NCBI GenBank assembly: GCA_902800025.1
Contig: CADCDA010000004.1
Location: 115,365 to 176,179, forward strand
Direction of reading: 5' to 3'
Source: an uncultured Erysipelotrichaceae bacterium
GTDB lineage: Bacteria > Bacillota_I > Bacilli_A > RFN20 > CAG-826
DNA length: 60,815 nucleotides
Shown: piece after piece, positions 1-9,000 of the stretch
Position numbering within the stretch: position 1 is the first letter of the stretch
How the letters are laid out: each line of letters begins with the position of its first letter
The notes under the pieces: model-generated
The model's input: the letters and a program-made list of their open reading frames with translations, nothing else
What the model was told of the DNA's origin: nothing
Databases searched by the model: none
Program-made: the position numbers and the translations under genes

Positions 1-534
1 AGAGAGCCAAAAATCAAGATAGTGGATATCGGAACCGGCTCAGGAGTGCTTGGAATCTATCTTAAGGAATATTTCCCAAATTCAACCGTTATTTGCACCG
101 ATATTTCCGAAAATTCACTGAAAATTGCAAAAATTAATGCAAAAAATCATCACGTTGATATCGACTTCAGACAGGGAGATATGATTGAACCAATCAAGGA
201 TGAATCGGAGGTCTCTGTTGTCGTTTCTAATCCTCCATATATCGGTGATGAATCGACTGTGGATCCACAGACTTTAAAGTATGAGCCACACCTTGCTTTG
301 TTCGCTTCTCCGAAAACTAAATATTATGAGATTATCATGTCATTAATTGATTCTACAGTTTTAAGTGATAAGCATTTGCTTGCCTTTGAAATTGGGGAAG
401 ACATGGAAGATGAACTAACCCACATAATTGAAACTAAGTATAAGGGAATAATGTATAAATTTGAAAAAGATATCTATGGTAAAACTAGATTCTTATATAT
501 CATAAAAGATGAAGGAATTACTTATGCAGCGTAA
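1..534 (+). CDS. prmC: Release factor glutamine methyltransferase, 3' part
   Basis: The reading frame is open from base 1, so the N-terminal part of the gene lies outside the window. PrmC (HemK) methylates the glutamine of the GGQ motif in peptide-chain release factors, using S-adenosylmethionine, in the cytoplasm. Visible are the SAM-binding loop DIGTGSG near the window start and the diagnostic N-methyltransferase motif SNPPYIGD about 70 residues later. The gene overlaps tsaC by 11 nt, and the order prmC-tsaC-rpiB is the usual Firmicutes arrangement, normally preceded by prfA. Its substrate RF2 is encoded in this window. The family assignment is firm; only the start is missing. Confidence 0.93.
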   Translation, partial: REPKIKIVDIGTGSGVLGIYLKEYFPNSTVICTDISENSLKIAKINAKNHHVDIDFRQGDMIEPIKDESEVSVVVSNPPYIGDESTVDPQTLKYEPHLALFASPKTKYYEIIMSLIDSTVLSDKHLLAFEIGEDMEDELTHIIETKYKGIMYKFEKDIYGKTRFLYIIKDEGITYAA

Positions 535-1129
535 TGAATTTGATGCCGCTAAAAAAGTATTAAATAATTCAGGTATTGTTGCCTTTCCAACCGAAACCGT
601 TATGGGTCTTGGTGTCTTTTATGATGACTATGAAGCATACCAGTTTTTAAATAGTGTTAAACGTAGACCAGAAGAGAAGCCTTATACACTTATGGTCTCT
701 GGTGTTTCTGAAATATCAAAATATGCCTATGTTGATGATCGAGCCAGGAAAGTAATTGATGCTTTTATGCCTGGGGAGATTACTATCTTATTAAGAAGCA
801 AAGATAATGTACCTGGATACGTCACTCATGATACAGGTATTATAGGTATTAGAGTTCCTAATCTTCCTGAATTATTAGAGTTCTTATCATTTATTAAAAA
901 ACCATTATTAGTTCCAAGCGCGAACAGAAGTGGCGATGCACCATTAAAAAATAGCGAAGAAGTCGAAAAAGTGTTTTCCAAAGAAGAAGTTGGTTACATT
1001 TTTAAAGGGAAAGCGATAGGTGGGGTTCCATCAACATTAGTTGACCTCACTGGCAAAGAAGTTAAAATTTATAGAGAAGGCAATATTAAACTTTCTGATA
1101 TCATCAAAGTAATTGAAGAGGAGAAATAA
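524..1129 (+). CDS. tsaC: L-threonylcarbamoyladenylate synthase (Sua5/YwlC/TsaC)
   Basis: This enzyme makes threonylcarbamoyl-AMP from threonine, bicarbonate and ATP, the first step of t6A37 tRNA modification. The family signature FPTETVMGLG, the KRRPEEKPYTLMV substrate region and the SANRSGDAPL segment are all present, and the ~200-residue length fits the short YrdC/TsaC form. I prefer the ATG at 524 because AAGGAA lies 6-7 nt upstream; an in-frame ATG at 509 would add five residues without a ribosome site. It overlaps the end of prmC and is followed after 2 nt by rpiB, so the three are probably co-transcribed. Confidence 0.93.
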   Translation: MQRNEFDAAKKVLNNSGIVAFPTETVMGLGVFYDDYEAYQFLNSVKRRPEEKPYTLMVSGVSEISKYAYVDDRARKVIDAFMPGEITILLRSKDNVPGYVTHDTGIIGIRVPNLPELLEFLSFIKKPLLVPSANRSGDAPLKNSEEVEKVFSKEEVGYIFKGKAIGGVPSTLVDLTGKEVKIYREGNIKLSDIIKVIEEEK

Positions 1130-1131
1130 CT

Positions 1132-1572
1132 ATGTTAAAAGTAGCGGTTGGTTGTGATCACGGCGGATTAGAATATAAAAACGCAATTAAAGAACACTTA
1201 GAAAAACAAGGACATAAAGTTATTGATGTTGGTACTTATTCAAAAGATAGTTGCCACTATCCATTATTCGGCGCTGAAGTAGCTAGAAAAGTCGCTTCTA
1301 AAGAGTGTGATTATGGAGTGGTTGTTTGTACCTCAGGCGAAGGCATTTCTATCGCTGCAAACAAAATTAAAGGCGTTAGATGCGGCATTGCGTATAATGA
1401 TGATGTTGCAAGATTAATGAGACAGCATAACAACGCTAATGTTATATCGTTTGGTCAAGCATTTATGAGTCTTGAAGATGTTCTAAGAAGAGTAGATATC
1501 TTCCTAAGCACAGAATTTGAAGGCGGGCGTCACCAAACGAGAGTTGATCTCATTAGTGACTTAGAAAAGTAA
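1132..1572 (+). CDS. rpiB: Ribose 5-phosphate isomerase B (RpiB/LacAB family)
   Basis: RpiB interconverts ribose 5-phosphate and ribulose 5-phosphate in the pentose phosphate pathway. The 146-residue protein begins with the family signature VGCDHGGLEYK and carries VVVCTSGEGISIAANKIKG (catalytic Cys/Thr loop with the anion hole) and the RHNNANV-like segment QHNNANVISFG. A GAGGAG ribosome site precedes the ATG. It is the last gene of the prmC-tsaC-rpiB operon, and an intrinsic terminator follows 22 nt after the stop. The sugar-phosphate specificity (ribose versus allose or galactose) cannot be read from sequence alone. Confidence 0.92.
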   Translation: MLKVAVGCDHGGLEYKNAIKEHLEKQGHKVIDVGTYSKDSCHYPLFGAEVARKVASKECDYGVVVCTSGEGISIAANKIKGVRCGIAYNDDVARLMRQHNNANVISFGQAFMSLEDVLRRVDIFLSTEFEGGRHQTRVDLISDLEK

Positions 1573-1594
1573 AAAAATATAAAAATTATAAAAT

Positions 1595-1616
1595 GGACCT
1601 ATGGTCCTTTTATTTT
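1595..1616 (+). terminator. Intrinsic terminator after rpiB
   Basis: GGACC-TAT-GGTCC stem followed by TTTTATTTT. The stem is only 5 bp, but it lies directly after the operon end and the T-run is strong. Confidence 0.7.
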
Positions 1617-1766
1617 GCTTTTCTAACAAAAAATAATAAAAAAATTTTTAAAAAAACTCGAATTTTTTCCTCCTTTAATAAATGAAGGGTTTTGCAGACA
1701 TACGTGTTTGTTGATCAAATAGATAATCCTAATAGATACGATATCCATAACAGAAATGAGGCAAAA

Positions 1767-2090
1767 ATGAGCAAGAAAAAAATTTATAACAAACATTTAG
1801 AAAGAGGAAGATTTTATATACATAGTGATGGACATGGTGGACATCCAGCACTTCTTTATAAGAAGAGTGATAAGAAAAATATCTATTTTATAGTAGTATT
1901 TACGTCTTCTCCTGGTCCAAAAAGAAAGCAGCTAAAACACAGTATTGAACCAATTAAGATAAAAATATCTTTTGTACATAATACACCAAAGATTAGTTCT
2001 AGGCGTGAACTAGGCAGAAAACCTATGAATGGATTAAAAATAGATAAAGAAGACAAGCCTCTTATTGAAACTATAAAAAGAAAAAAATGA
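1767..2090 (+). CDS. Small basic protein of unknown function, copy 1
   Basis: A 107-residue, lysine/arginine-rich, apparently cytoplasmic protein that I do not recognise. The ATG at 1767 has GAGG five bases upstream. The middle (GGHPALLYKKSDKKNIYFIVVFT) has an alternating strand pattern vaguely like MazF/PemK-type barrels, but no catalytic residue can be assigned. A frameshifted paralogue follows at 2235, sharing the start MSKKKIYNKHLE and the later core REL-x-G-x-x-MxGLKI/REL-VGMKI. The two copies sit with a duplicated piece of the comFA start, so a segment spanning this gene and the beginning of comFA was tandemly duplicated. Function unknown. Confidence 0.6.
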   Translation: MSKKKIYNKHLERGRFYIHSDGHGGHPALLYKKSDKKNIYFIVVFTSSPGPKRKQLKHSIEPIKIKISFVHNTPKISSRRELGRKPMNGLKIDKEDKPLIETIKRKK

Positions 2091-2149
2091 TTCACAAGAC
2101 CACTTAATGATCTCCATATGCGAATCACTACATATATTTAATCAAAAAG

Positions 2150-2219
2150 AAGGTGATGATGCAATATAGAAACTTACAAATGCCCTGTATGTGGATCACC
2201 AAAGACACGAAATACCTAG
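2150..2219 (+). pseudogene. Truncated duplicate of the comFA 5' end
   Basis: Bases from about 2150 copy the start region of comFA near 2619-2680, including CAATATAGAAACTTA and the encoded zinc-finger start IETYKCPVCG. After that point the copy diverges and stops at TAG (2217-2219). It shows that the duplicated unit ran from the small basic gene into comFA. No function is expected. Confidence 0.65.
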
Positions 2220-2234
2220 CAGAAAGGAGGAAAC

Positions 2235-2559
2235 ATGAGTAAGAAAAAAGATTTATAACAAACATTTAGAAAAAGGAAAATTTTACATAGTAAATAAACA
2301 CCCAGGTTTGATTATTTTAAAAAACGACAAGAAGAACATTTACATAGCTGTGATTACAGGAACATCTCAACATAGACATCAAACAAAATTAAAGCATCCC
2401 ACTGAAGCTAAGGTCAAAGTCTCATTTGTTAATAACAGGCCAGTTCAAGGCAAACGAAAGCATTTTGGATCTAGGGAATTAGTTGGCATGAAAATACACC
2501 CCGATGACAGAATAACAATAAAAATTATAAAAAGGCGGAAACCTATAAAACTAAAATAA
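2235..2559 (+). pseudogene. Small basic protein, copy 2, frameshifted after codon 5
   Basis: With a good AGGAGG site, translation from ATG 2235 gives MSKKKDL and then a stop. One extra G after the A6 run (2250), relative to copy 1, puts the rest in the +1 frame. There it reads IYNKHLEKGKFYI... through to 2559, clearly homologous to copy 1. Outside the shift the reading frame is intact for ~100 codons, so this is either a recent inactivation, a homopolymer-adjacent assembly error, or expression by slippage on the A-run. The intact remainder makes a young event most likely. Confidence 0.65.
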
Positions 2560-2560
2560 A

Positions 2561-2597
2561 AACCTGTCTGAGCCTATTTAGCTCTGCGTGACAGGTT
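2561..2597 (+). other. Nested hairpin upstream of comFA
   Basis: AACCTGTC (2561-2568) pairs perfectly with GACAGGTT (2590-2597), and GAGC/GCTC nests inside. There is no T-run, so it is not a standard terminator. It covers the GTG at 2588 that would be the longest comFA start, and therefore argues either for attenuation or for a later start. Confidence 0.5.
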
Positions 2598-3793
2598 GTA
2601 TAAATATTAAACCAAAAGAAAGGAGATGTTGCAATATAGAAACTTATAAATGTCCTGTTTGTGGCAATACAGATATTCATTCAATTGGAATGCTTAAAGG
2701 AAAACCATATTGTCGTAGATGTATCTCTTTTAAGGGTGAAGAGGTTGAACATAAACCATCTTATCCTAAGAAATCGCCTATACATTTAGAATACGAACTA
2801 TCTCCAGAACAAAAAGAATTGTCAGATAAACTAGTTGAAAACTATAAGAAAGGGATAGATAGTTTAGTTTTTGCAGTATGTGGATCAGGAAAAACAGAAA
2901 TATGCTTGGAAGTAATTAAATATGCGATTAATTGCGGAGAAAAAGTTGCTTTTGCGCTTCCGAGAAGAGACGTTTGTATCGAGTTGTCAAATAGGTTAAG
3001 TAGTGTATTTAGAAATAATAAAGTATCAACAGTGTATGGAGGGCACACAAAACACAAAACAGGTGATATTGTTGTGCTTACAACACACCAACTATATCGA
3101 TATAAAAAATACTTCTCCTTAATTATTTTAGATGAGATTGATGCTTTCCCGTTTAAGGGTGATCCAGTACTTCATTCAACGTTTTATGAAGCAATGAATG
3201 GCCACTATATCATGATGAGCGCAACGCCGTCAAAAGATGTAATTGATCACTTTAAACAAGAAGGGAAAGATATATTAAAACTCCTCACAAGATTTCATCG
3301 TCACCCACTTCCGGTTCCGATTGTTAAAGTCGGAGATTCGCTTGTCACTTTTTTAAGATTACTTATCTATTTAAATAATTATGTTAAGAAAGGAAAACCG
3401 GTTTTTGTGTTTGCACCAACCATCAAAGAATGCGAAAGGATTTATCGCTTTATTTCTATTGTTATTAAGGGCGGAAATTATGTGCATTCAAAACGAGAAA
3501 ATCGCAAGGAAATCATAGAAGGATTTAGACAAGGATTGTTCAAATATTTGATAACCACCTCTGTTTTGGAAAGAGGAGTAACTGTACGTGATTTGCAGGT
3601 GATTGTCTATAAATTTCACTCTTTTGTATACGATAAAGGCACATTGGTGCAGATTGCGGGAAGGGTTGGAAGAAAGGCGGATGCCCCAGAAGGAGAGGTG
3701 ATTTTTCTTGGCTATAAAAAGACTGAAGACGCCACTAGCTGCGTTAACGAAATTATCGAGAACAATAAGGCACTGCAAGATATGCTTCAATGA
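2588..3793 (+). CDS. comFA: Competence helicase ComFA
   Basis: ComFA is a DEAD-like ATP-dependent DNA translocase thought to pull transforming ssDNA into the cytoplasm through ComEC. Numbered from GTG 2588, it shows a CPVCG...CRRC zinc finger (~22-45), Walker A CGSGKTE (~98-104), Walker B LDEID, SATPS, and a motif VI QIAGRVGRK near the C-terminus. The start is uncertain. The frame has only GTG 2588 inside a hairpin, while the good AAAGGAG site (2619-2625) is followed by an out-of-frame ATG that stops after seven codons and, 10 nt downstream, by an in-frame ATA. comFC overlaps the 3' end. Family assignment is certain; the N-terminus is not. Confidence 0.87.
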   Translation: MTGCINIKPKERRCCNIETYKCPVCGNTDIHSIGMLKGKPYCRRCISFKGEEVEHKPSYPKKSPIHLEYELSPEQKELSDKLVENYKKGIDSLVFAVCGSGKTEICLEVIKYAINCGEKVAFALPRRDVCIELSNRLSSVFRNNKVSTVYGGHTKHKTGDIVVLTTHQLYRYKKYFSLIILDEIDAFPFKGDPVLHSTFYEAMNGHYIMMSATPSKDVIDHFKQEGKDILKLLTRFHRHPLPVPIVKVGDSLVTFLRLLIYLNNYVKKGKPVFVFAPTIKECERIYRFISIVIKGGNYVHSKRENRKEIIEGFRQGLFKYLITTSVLERGVTVRDLQVIVYKFHSFVYDKGTLVQIAGRVGRKADAPEGEVIFLGYKKTEDATSCVNEIIENNKALQDMLQ

Positions 3794-4397
3794 AATTAAG
3801 GACTATTCTTTATTTAACTTCTTTAACAATAATAACGAGCTGTGTGAAAACTGTTTTAATGAGTTCAAAGCGAAATTCATTAACTTTAAAATAGGCACTG
3901 TGGAAGGACTATCAATATATCACTATGATGACCACATTAGAAAGCTACTTTTCACATTTAAAGGCTGTTATGACATTGAACTTAAAAATGTCTTCTTGTG
4001 CCGTTATCTTCCTTATTTAAAAATGAAATACCGTGGATATGTTGTTGTACCCGCTCCATCAAGCAAGATTGATGATGAAAAAAGAGGGTTCAATCATGTG
4101 AAAGAAATATATAAATCTCTTGGTCTACCAATGTTTGATGTATTAGAAAAGAATAAGGTGGATAAGCAATCGTCTAAATCAAAGAAAAAGAGGTTAAATA
4201 TTGAAAAGGTTATTGAAGGAAAAAACATTGAAATTATAAACGGGAAAAAAGTATTAGTGGTCGATGACATTTATACAACTGGAGCAACGATGTTTAAGTG
4301 TATTGAAGTTGTAAAAGAGGCTCATCCAAAAGACATCAAAGTTTTAGTTGTTGCTAAGACAATTGACATAGTTAAAAGAAGAAAAACACAATATTGA
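3708..4397 (+). CDS. comFC: Competence phosphoribosyltransferase-like protein ComFC
   Basis: ComFC is a PRTase-fold protein that partners ComFA in DNA uptake. The PRPP-loop motif VLVVDDIYTTGATM lies near the C-terminus, and an N-terminal CKIC...CENC zinc site precedes the VVVPAPSS segment. The only usable start in frame is TTG 3708, preceded by AAGGAGAGG, which gives an 86-nt overlap with comFA and implies translational coupling. Later starts would remove the zinc site. In most Bacilli hpf lies between comFC and secA; here comFC is followed directly by a promoter region and secA. Confidence 0.85.
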   Translation: MAIKRLKTPLAALTKLSRTIRHCKICFNEIKDYSLFNFFNNNNELCENCFNEFKAKFINFKIGTVEGLSIYHYDDHIRKLLFTFKGCYDIELKNVFLCRYLPYLKMKYRGYVVVPAPSSKIDDEKRGFNHVKEIYKSLGLPMFDVLEKNKVDKQSSKSKKKRLNIEKVIEGKNIEIINGKKVLVVDDIYTTGATMFKCIEVVKEAHPKDIKVLVVAKTIDIVKRRKTQY

Positions 4398-4424
4398 CCA
4401 AATTGTATTAGGTAAATCTAATAC
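4394..4424 (+). promoter_or_regulatory. Putative secA promoter with 7-bp inverted repeat
   Basis: TTGACC (4394) and TAATAC (4419) are separated by 19 nt, somewhat long. A perfect inverted repeat GTATTAG-N6-CTAATAC (4405-4424) covers the spacer and the -10, so it may be an operator or a small hairpin. Only the symmetry is seen; regulation is inferred. Confidence 0.4.
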
Positions 4425-4496
4425 ATAAATGGTATATTTATTAACGGACACTAAATATTCTTTTTTATTAAAGAAAAGAAATCGGAGGTATATTAA

Positions 4497-6968
4497 ATGG
4501 GATTTTTTGACAAACTAGCGATCAAGCGCTACTCAAAAATTGCTGATAAAGTTATTGCTCTTGAAGACACAATGAAAGCCCTGAGCGATGATGACTTAAG
4601 AGCAAAAACCGTTTATTTTAAAGAACAATTAGCAAGTGGCAAAACACTTGATGATATTAAAATTGAAGCTTTTGCTGTTGCTAGAGAAGCAGCTAGAAGA
4701 ACAATTGGTGAATTCCCATATAAAGTTCAAATTATTGGTTCATTAGCGTTAGACGCTGGTGATGTTGCCGAAATGAGAACTGGTGAAGGTAAAACCTTAA
4801 CCGCAACCATGGCGGTTTATCTTAATGCCTTAGCGGGTAATGGCGTACACGTTGTCACAGTTAACGAATACTTGAGTGAACGTGATGCGAACTGGATGGG
4901 TCAAATCTATAGATTCTTAGGTTTATCTGTTGGAGTTAACTTAAGAGTTAAAACAACAAGCGAAAAAAGAGAAGCTTACTTATGTGATATCACATATACC
5001 ACAAACTCAGAACTTGGTTTTGATTACTTAAGAGATAACATGGCCACCGATATGGCGCATCGTGTCTTAAGAGGATTAAACTTCTGTATCGTTGATGAAG
5101 CTGACTCAATTTTAATTGATGAATCTAGAACTCCGCTTATTATTTCAGGTGGTGCAAGAGCAAGCGCGTCACAATATACAGTCGCAGATAGATTTGTTAA
5201 AGCCCTTAAAAAGGACGTTGATTTTTCTGTTGATGTTAAAGAAAAGACTGTTAACTTAACAGATTCAGGTAACTCCAAAGCCGACAGAATGTTTGGCATT
5301 AAAAACTTATATGATCCTGAATACGCCGATCTCGTCCATAGAATTCATAACGCTTTAAGAGCGAACTACATCATGGCGAGAGATGTCGACTATTTAGTCG
5401 ACGCTGAAGGACAAATTCAAATTATTGACCAATTTACAGGTCGTGTTCTTCCTGGAAGAGAATGGTCCGATGGTTTGCATCAAGCCGTTCAAGCAAAAGA
5501 GAATGTTGAAATCAAACAAGAAACCATTACTATGGCGACTATTACATACCAAAACTTCTTCCGTCTTTATAAGAAGATGGCAGGTATGACCGGTACCGCA
5601 AAGACCGAGGAAGAAGAATTCCGTAAGATTTATAACATGCGCGTAGTATGCGTACCAACAAATAGACCAATCATCCGTTATGACGCAATTGACTATGTTT
5701 ATGCGCATAAAGCACCTAAACTTGCTGCTCTCGTAAGAGAGGTCAAGATTAGACATGAATTAGGTCAACCAATCCTTATTGGTACTGTTTCAGTCGAATC
5801 CTCTGAAGAAATTTCTAAATTATTAACCGAAGCCGGTCTTCAACACGAAATGTTGAACGCGAAAAACCACGCTAGAGAAGCTGAAATCATCAAAGATGCT
5901 GGTAGAAAAGGTGCTCTTACACTTGCAACTAACATGGCAGGCCGTGGTACCGATATTAAGATTGATGACGAAGTCAGAAATCTTGAATCAACCATTCCAG
6001 AAGAAAAGAGAAAAGAACTTGCAGAACAAGGGATTACCAACCTCTCTGGTTTGTGTGTTTTAGGCACTGAAAGACATGAATCCAGACGTATTGATAACCA
6101 ATTAAGAGGACGTTCTGGACGTCAAGGTGATCCAGGATTCTCCAGATTCTATGTTTCTTTTGATGATGAACTATTAGTGAGATTCGCCGCTGATAATATG
6201 CGTAACTTTATTGAAAAGAACTTCGGTGACGAAGCTCTTGAAGCAAAGATGGTTTCTAACGTTATTACAAGCGCGCAAAAGAGAATCGAAGGACAAAACT
6301 TTGATACTCGTAAATCATTACTTGATTACGATGATGTTTTAGCGAAACAACGTCAAATTGTCTATGACAAACGTGATCGTATTATCGAAGGTAAAGACAT
6401 CACCGATATTATTGATGAAATCTTTAAGACCACAGGTATGTTCTTAGCTAACAAAGCCGTTCCTGTTGGCAATACTGATAAAGTTATTTCTGGTGAACTT
6501 CTTATTAAAGAAGTTGAACCAAGATTCCTCCCTGCTGATTCTTTAAAAGCAGCGCTTTATGATGAAGCATATGTTGACGATGTTGGACCAGATCTAGGAG
6601 AAGTCATTTATGACCGTTACCTTGAAAAGAGAAAAGAATGGCCAGAAGAACTTCAAGGTCAAGTTGAAAGAAACTTCATCTTAAGATGTATTGACCAAAA
6701 CTGGACCAAACATATCGATGCGATGGCGAGATTAAGAGAAGGTATTCACTTAAGAAGCTACGCGAATATCAACCCATTACAAGACTACGTTAATGAAGGC
6801 TATAAGATGTTTAGAGAATGTCTTGATATCGCATCTGTTGATGCAGTTTTGAATTTGGTTAATGTGAAGATTGAAAGAAAAGTCAAAGAAGAACAACCAG
6901 AAACACCTGAAGAAGGTAAAGTTGTTGATGCAGAAGCAAAGCCTGCTGAAAACGGAGAAGATAAATAA
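4497..6968 (+). CDS. secA: Preprotein translocase ATPase SecA
   Basis: SecA is the motor that drives unfolded preproteins through SecYEG. The 823-residue protein has Walker A MRTGEGKT (~93-100), VDEADSILIDESRTPLI, the GMTGTA helicase motif, GTERHESRRIDNQLRGRSGRQGD, and the helical wing and scaffold with IDQNWTKHIDAMARLR. The C-terminal zinc-binding SecB/ribosome tail is absent, replaced by an acidic Glu/Ala-rich end, as in many Firmicutes lacking SecB. A GGAGG site precedes the ATG. The stop overlaps the prfB start by one base, the conserved secA-prfB pair. secG is also in this window. Confidence 0.98.
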   Translation: MGFFDKLAIKRYSKIADKVIALEDTMKALSDDDLRAKTVYFKEQLASGKTLDDIKIEAFAVAREAARRTIGEFPYKVQIIGSLALDAGDVAEMRTGEGKTLTATMAVYLNALAGNGVHVVTVNEYLSERDANWMGQIYRFLGLSVGVNLRVKTTSEKREAYLCDITYTTNSELGFDYLRDNMATDMAHRVLRGLNFCIVDEADSILIDESRTPLIISGGARASASQYTVADRFVKALKKDVDFSVDVKEKTVNLTDSGNSKADRMFGIKNLYDPEYADLVHRIHNALRANYIMARDVDYLVDAEGQIQIIDQFTGRVLPGREWSDGLHQAVQAKENVEIKQETITMATITYQNFFRLYKKMAGMTGTAKTEEEEFRKIYNMRVVCVPTNRPIIRYDAIDYVYAHKAPKLAALVREVKIRHELGQPILIGTVSVESSEEISKLLTEAGLQHEMLNAKNHAREAEIIKDAGRKGALTLATNMAGRGTDIKIDDEVRNLESTIPEEKRKELAEQGITNLSGLCVLGTERHESRRIDNQLRGRSGRQGDPGFSRFYVSFDDELLVRFAADNMRNFIEKNFGDEALEAKMVSNVITSAQKRIEGQNFDTRKSLLDYDDVLAKQRQIVYDKRDRIIEGKDITDIIDEIFKTTGMFLANKAVPVGNTDKVISGELLIKEVEPRFLPADSLKAALYDEAYVDDVGPDLGEVIYDRYLEKRKEWPEELQGQVERNFILRCIDQNWTKHIDAMARLREGIHLRSYANINPLQDYVNEGYKMFRECLDIASVDAVLNLVNVKIERKVKEEQPETPEEGKVVDAEAKPAENGEDK

Positions 6969-8072
6969 TGAAAGACCTTGTTACTTTAAAGCAAGAACTT
7001 GGTGCTGTTGGCGAGAAAATCCGTCAACTCGGGTCTTCTCTTTGACCTCGATAAATTAAAAACTGAGATTACTGAATTACAAGCTAAAAGCGAGAAAGAA
7101 GATTTTTGGAATGACCAAAAGTCTGCTTTAAGCATAATAAATGAACTCAATTCAAAGAAAAGCGTTTATGAAAAATATATTACGCTTCAAAACAATCACA
7201 AAGACCTTTTGGAACTCATTGAATTAGGTGATGAATCATTGTTAGATTCATTAAATGAATCTTTTGATGAACTTAAGGGTTTAGTTAACGAATTTGAAAC
7301 TGATCGATTATTCACTGGTGAGTTTGATAATTTAAACGCCATACTTGAAATACACCCAGGTGCGGGTGGTACAGAAGCTCAAGACTGGGCGGATATGCTT
7401 TATCGCATGTATGTTTTATATGCGGAAAACCATCGCTTTAAAATGCAATTAATTTCATTAGAGCCTGGCGAAGAAGCTGGTCTTAAATCAGTCACAATTA
7501 AAATTGCTGGAAAACACGCTTATGGACTATTAAAAAGCGAAAAGGGAGTGCATCGTTTAGTAAGAATTTCTCCTTTTGATGCGAACAAGAGAAGGCACAC
7601 TTCTTTTGCGTCTGTGAATGTTATTCCAGAATTCACTGATAATTCAATTAATATTGAAATCAATGACGCTGATTTAAAGATTGATACATATCGTAGTGGC
7701 GGCGCAGGCGGACAAAACGTCAACAAAGTTGAAACAGCAGTTAGAATTACTCACTTGCCAACCGGAATAGTTGTTTCTTGCCAGATTGAAAGAAGCCAAT
7801 TATCAAACAAAGAAACAGCGATGGCAATGCTTAAAAGCAAACTTTATTTATTAGAAGTTGAAAAGAGAAATAATGAGCTTAATTCCATCGTTGGTGAAAA
7901 GAAAAACATTGAATGGGGTAGTCAGATTCGCTCCTATGTTTTCTGTCCATATACACTCGTTAAAGACAACAGAACCAACTATGAAGAAACCGATGTCCAA
8001 TCAGTGATGAATGGATACATCGATAACTTCCTTTATGAATACTTACATATGGAGGCCAAAAACAATGCGTAA
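6968..8072 (+). CDS. prfB: Peptide chain release factor 2, with programmed +1 frameshift
   Basis: RF2 releases peptides at UAA and UGA. Frame 0 starts at ATG 6968 and runs 25 codons to an in-frame UGA (7043-7045) in the canonical slippery context CTT-TGA-C. A +1 shift continues at GAC 7044 to give a protein of about 367 residues. Downstream are the stop-codon-recognition tripeptide in [12 protein letters not shown] and the catalytic [11 protein letters not shown]. This autoregulatory site lets RF2 shortage raise RF2 synthesis. The Shine-Dalgarno-like stimulator is weak: only GGG, placed three bases further upstream than in E. coli. RF2 shows that UGA is a stop here, unlike in mycoplasmas. A single-frame call would start falsely at about 6999. 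Confidence 0.96.
7040..7046 (+). promoter_or_regulatory. Programmed +1 frameshift site of prfB
   Basis: CTTTGAC with the in-frame UGA at 7043-7045; peptidyl-tRNA-Leu slips from CUU to UUU. Frame 0 upstream and frame +1 downstream each encode RF2-like sequence, which makes the site certain. Confidence 0.93.
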
Positions 8073-8991
8073 AAACATTTACAAACAGTTACTTAATTAT
8101 TTCCTTATTTTCCTTGGAACATTTATCTTGTCTTTTGGCTCGGTTATTTTCTTAAGTGAGTGTGAACTCGTCTCTGGAGGCATCTCTGGTATCGCTATTA
8201 TTATCCAACACTATTTTACCATGCAAATTTATGATTACGTTGTCGCAGGACTTACGGTTATTTCATGGCTTATTGGACTAATTTTTGTTGGAAAAGACTT
8301 TGCGATTAAAACACTTTTGTCTTCTCTTTTATATATTGGATTTACCTTCCTATTCAAAAGAGTTACTTTCTTTAATGAACTCGCTCAAAGTTTTGCTGGA
8401 ACCGCAGAAGGCGCTGTTCCACAAGTAGGAAATTACATTCTTTGCGGTATCTTTGGTGGCGTGTTTGTTGGTGGAGGTGTTGCCTTAACGTTTTTAGGCG
8501 GAGGATCCACAGGTGGCGTTGATGTTTTCCAAGTCTTAATGTACAAACACTTCAGATTAAAAGAATCAATTGCCTCATTCTTGATTGATGCTCTTGTGAT
8601 TATTGTTGGTATGTCTTGCATGCAACGTTGGGTGCCAGCTTTATGTGGTATTCTGTCGGCGTTTATGACCGCTGGATTAATCGAAGTTGTATATATTAGA
8701 AATCAAACAAGTTACCAAGTTGACATCATTTCTGATAAATGGGAAATTATTAGTAAATACGCTCAAGATGAACTTGATAGAGGCGCCACAATCATCCACG
8801 CTCAAGGCGGATACAAGGGCGAGGAAAGAGTTATTTTGAGAGTTGTTTTTGATAAGTCACAATATGAAAAAATTCGTGATTTCATTGCGTCTGTTGACCC
8901 ATCTGCATTTGTCACTTTTACCCAAACTAATGCGGTTTATGGCGAAGGTTTCAAAAGCAATAAGAAAAGTATCAAAATTAATAAAAAATAG
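8065..8991 (+). CDS. YitT family membrane protein (DUF161/DUF2179)
   Basis: A 308-residue membrane protein with five or six hydrophobic segments in the first ~210 residues and the family motif [13 protein letters not shown]. The soluble C-terminal DUF2179 domain ([22 protein letters not shown]) is PII/regulator-like. The start at ATG 8065 has GGAGG ten bases upstream and overlaps prfB by 8 nt, so it is probably translated from the secA-prfB transcript. YitT proteins are common in Firmicutes, often in several copies, but the transported substrate is not established. Confidence 0.9.
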   Translation: MRKNIYKQLLNYFLIFLGTFILSFGSVIFLSECELVSGGISGIAIIIQHYFTMQIYDYVVAGLTVISWLIGLIFVGKDFAIKTLLSSLLYIGFTFLFKRVTFFNELAQSFAGTAEGAVPQVGNYILCGIFGGVFVGGGVALTFLGGGSTGGVDVFQVLMYKHFRLKESIASFLIDALVIIVGMSCMQRWVPALCGILSAFMTAGLIEVVYIRNQTSYQVDIISDKWEIISKYAQDELDRGATIIHAQGGYKGEERVILRVVFDKSQYEKIRDFIASVDPSAFVTFTQTNAVYGEGFKSNKKSIKINKK

Positions 8992-9000
8992 GAAATTTGC

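Noticed and set aside
6999-8072. prfB starting at 6999 as an ordinary gene
   Set aside because: The frame before GAC 7044 is not RF2-like; ATG 6968 plus the CTT-TGA-C shift gives the proper N-terminus.
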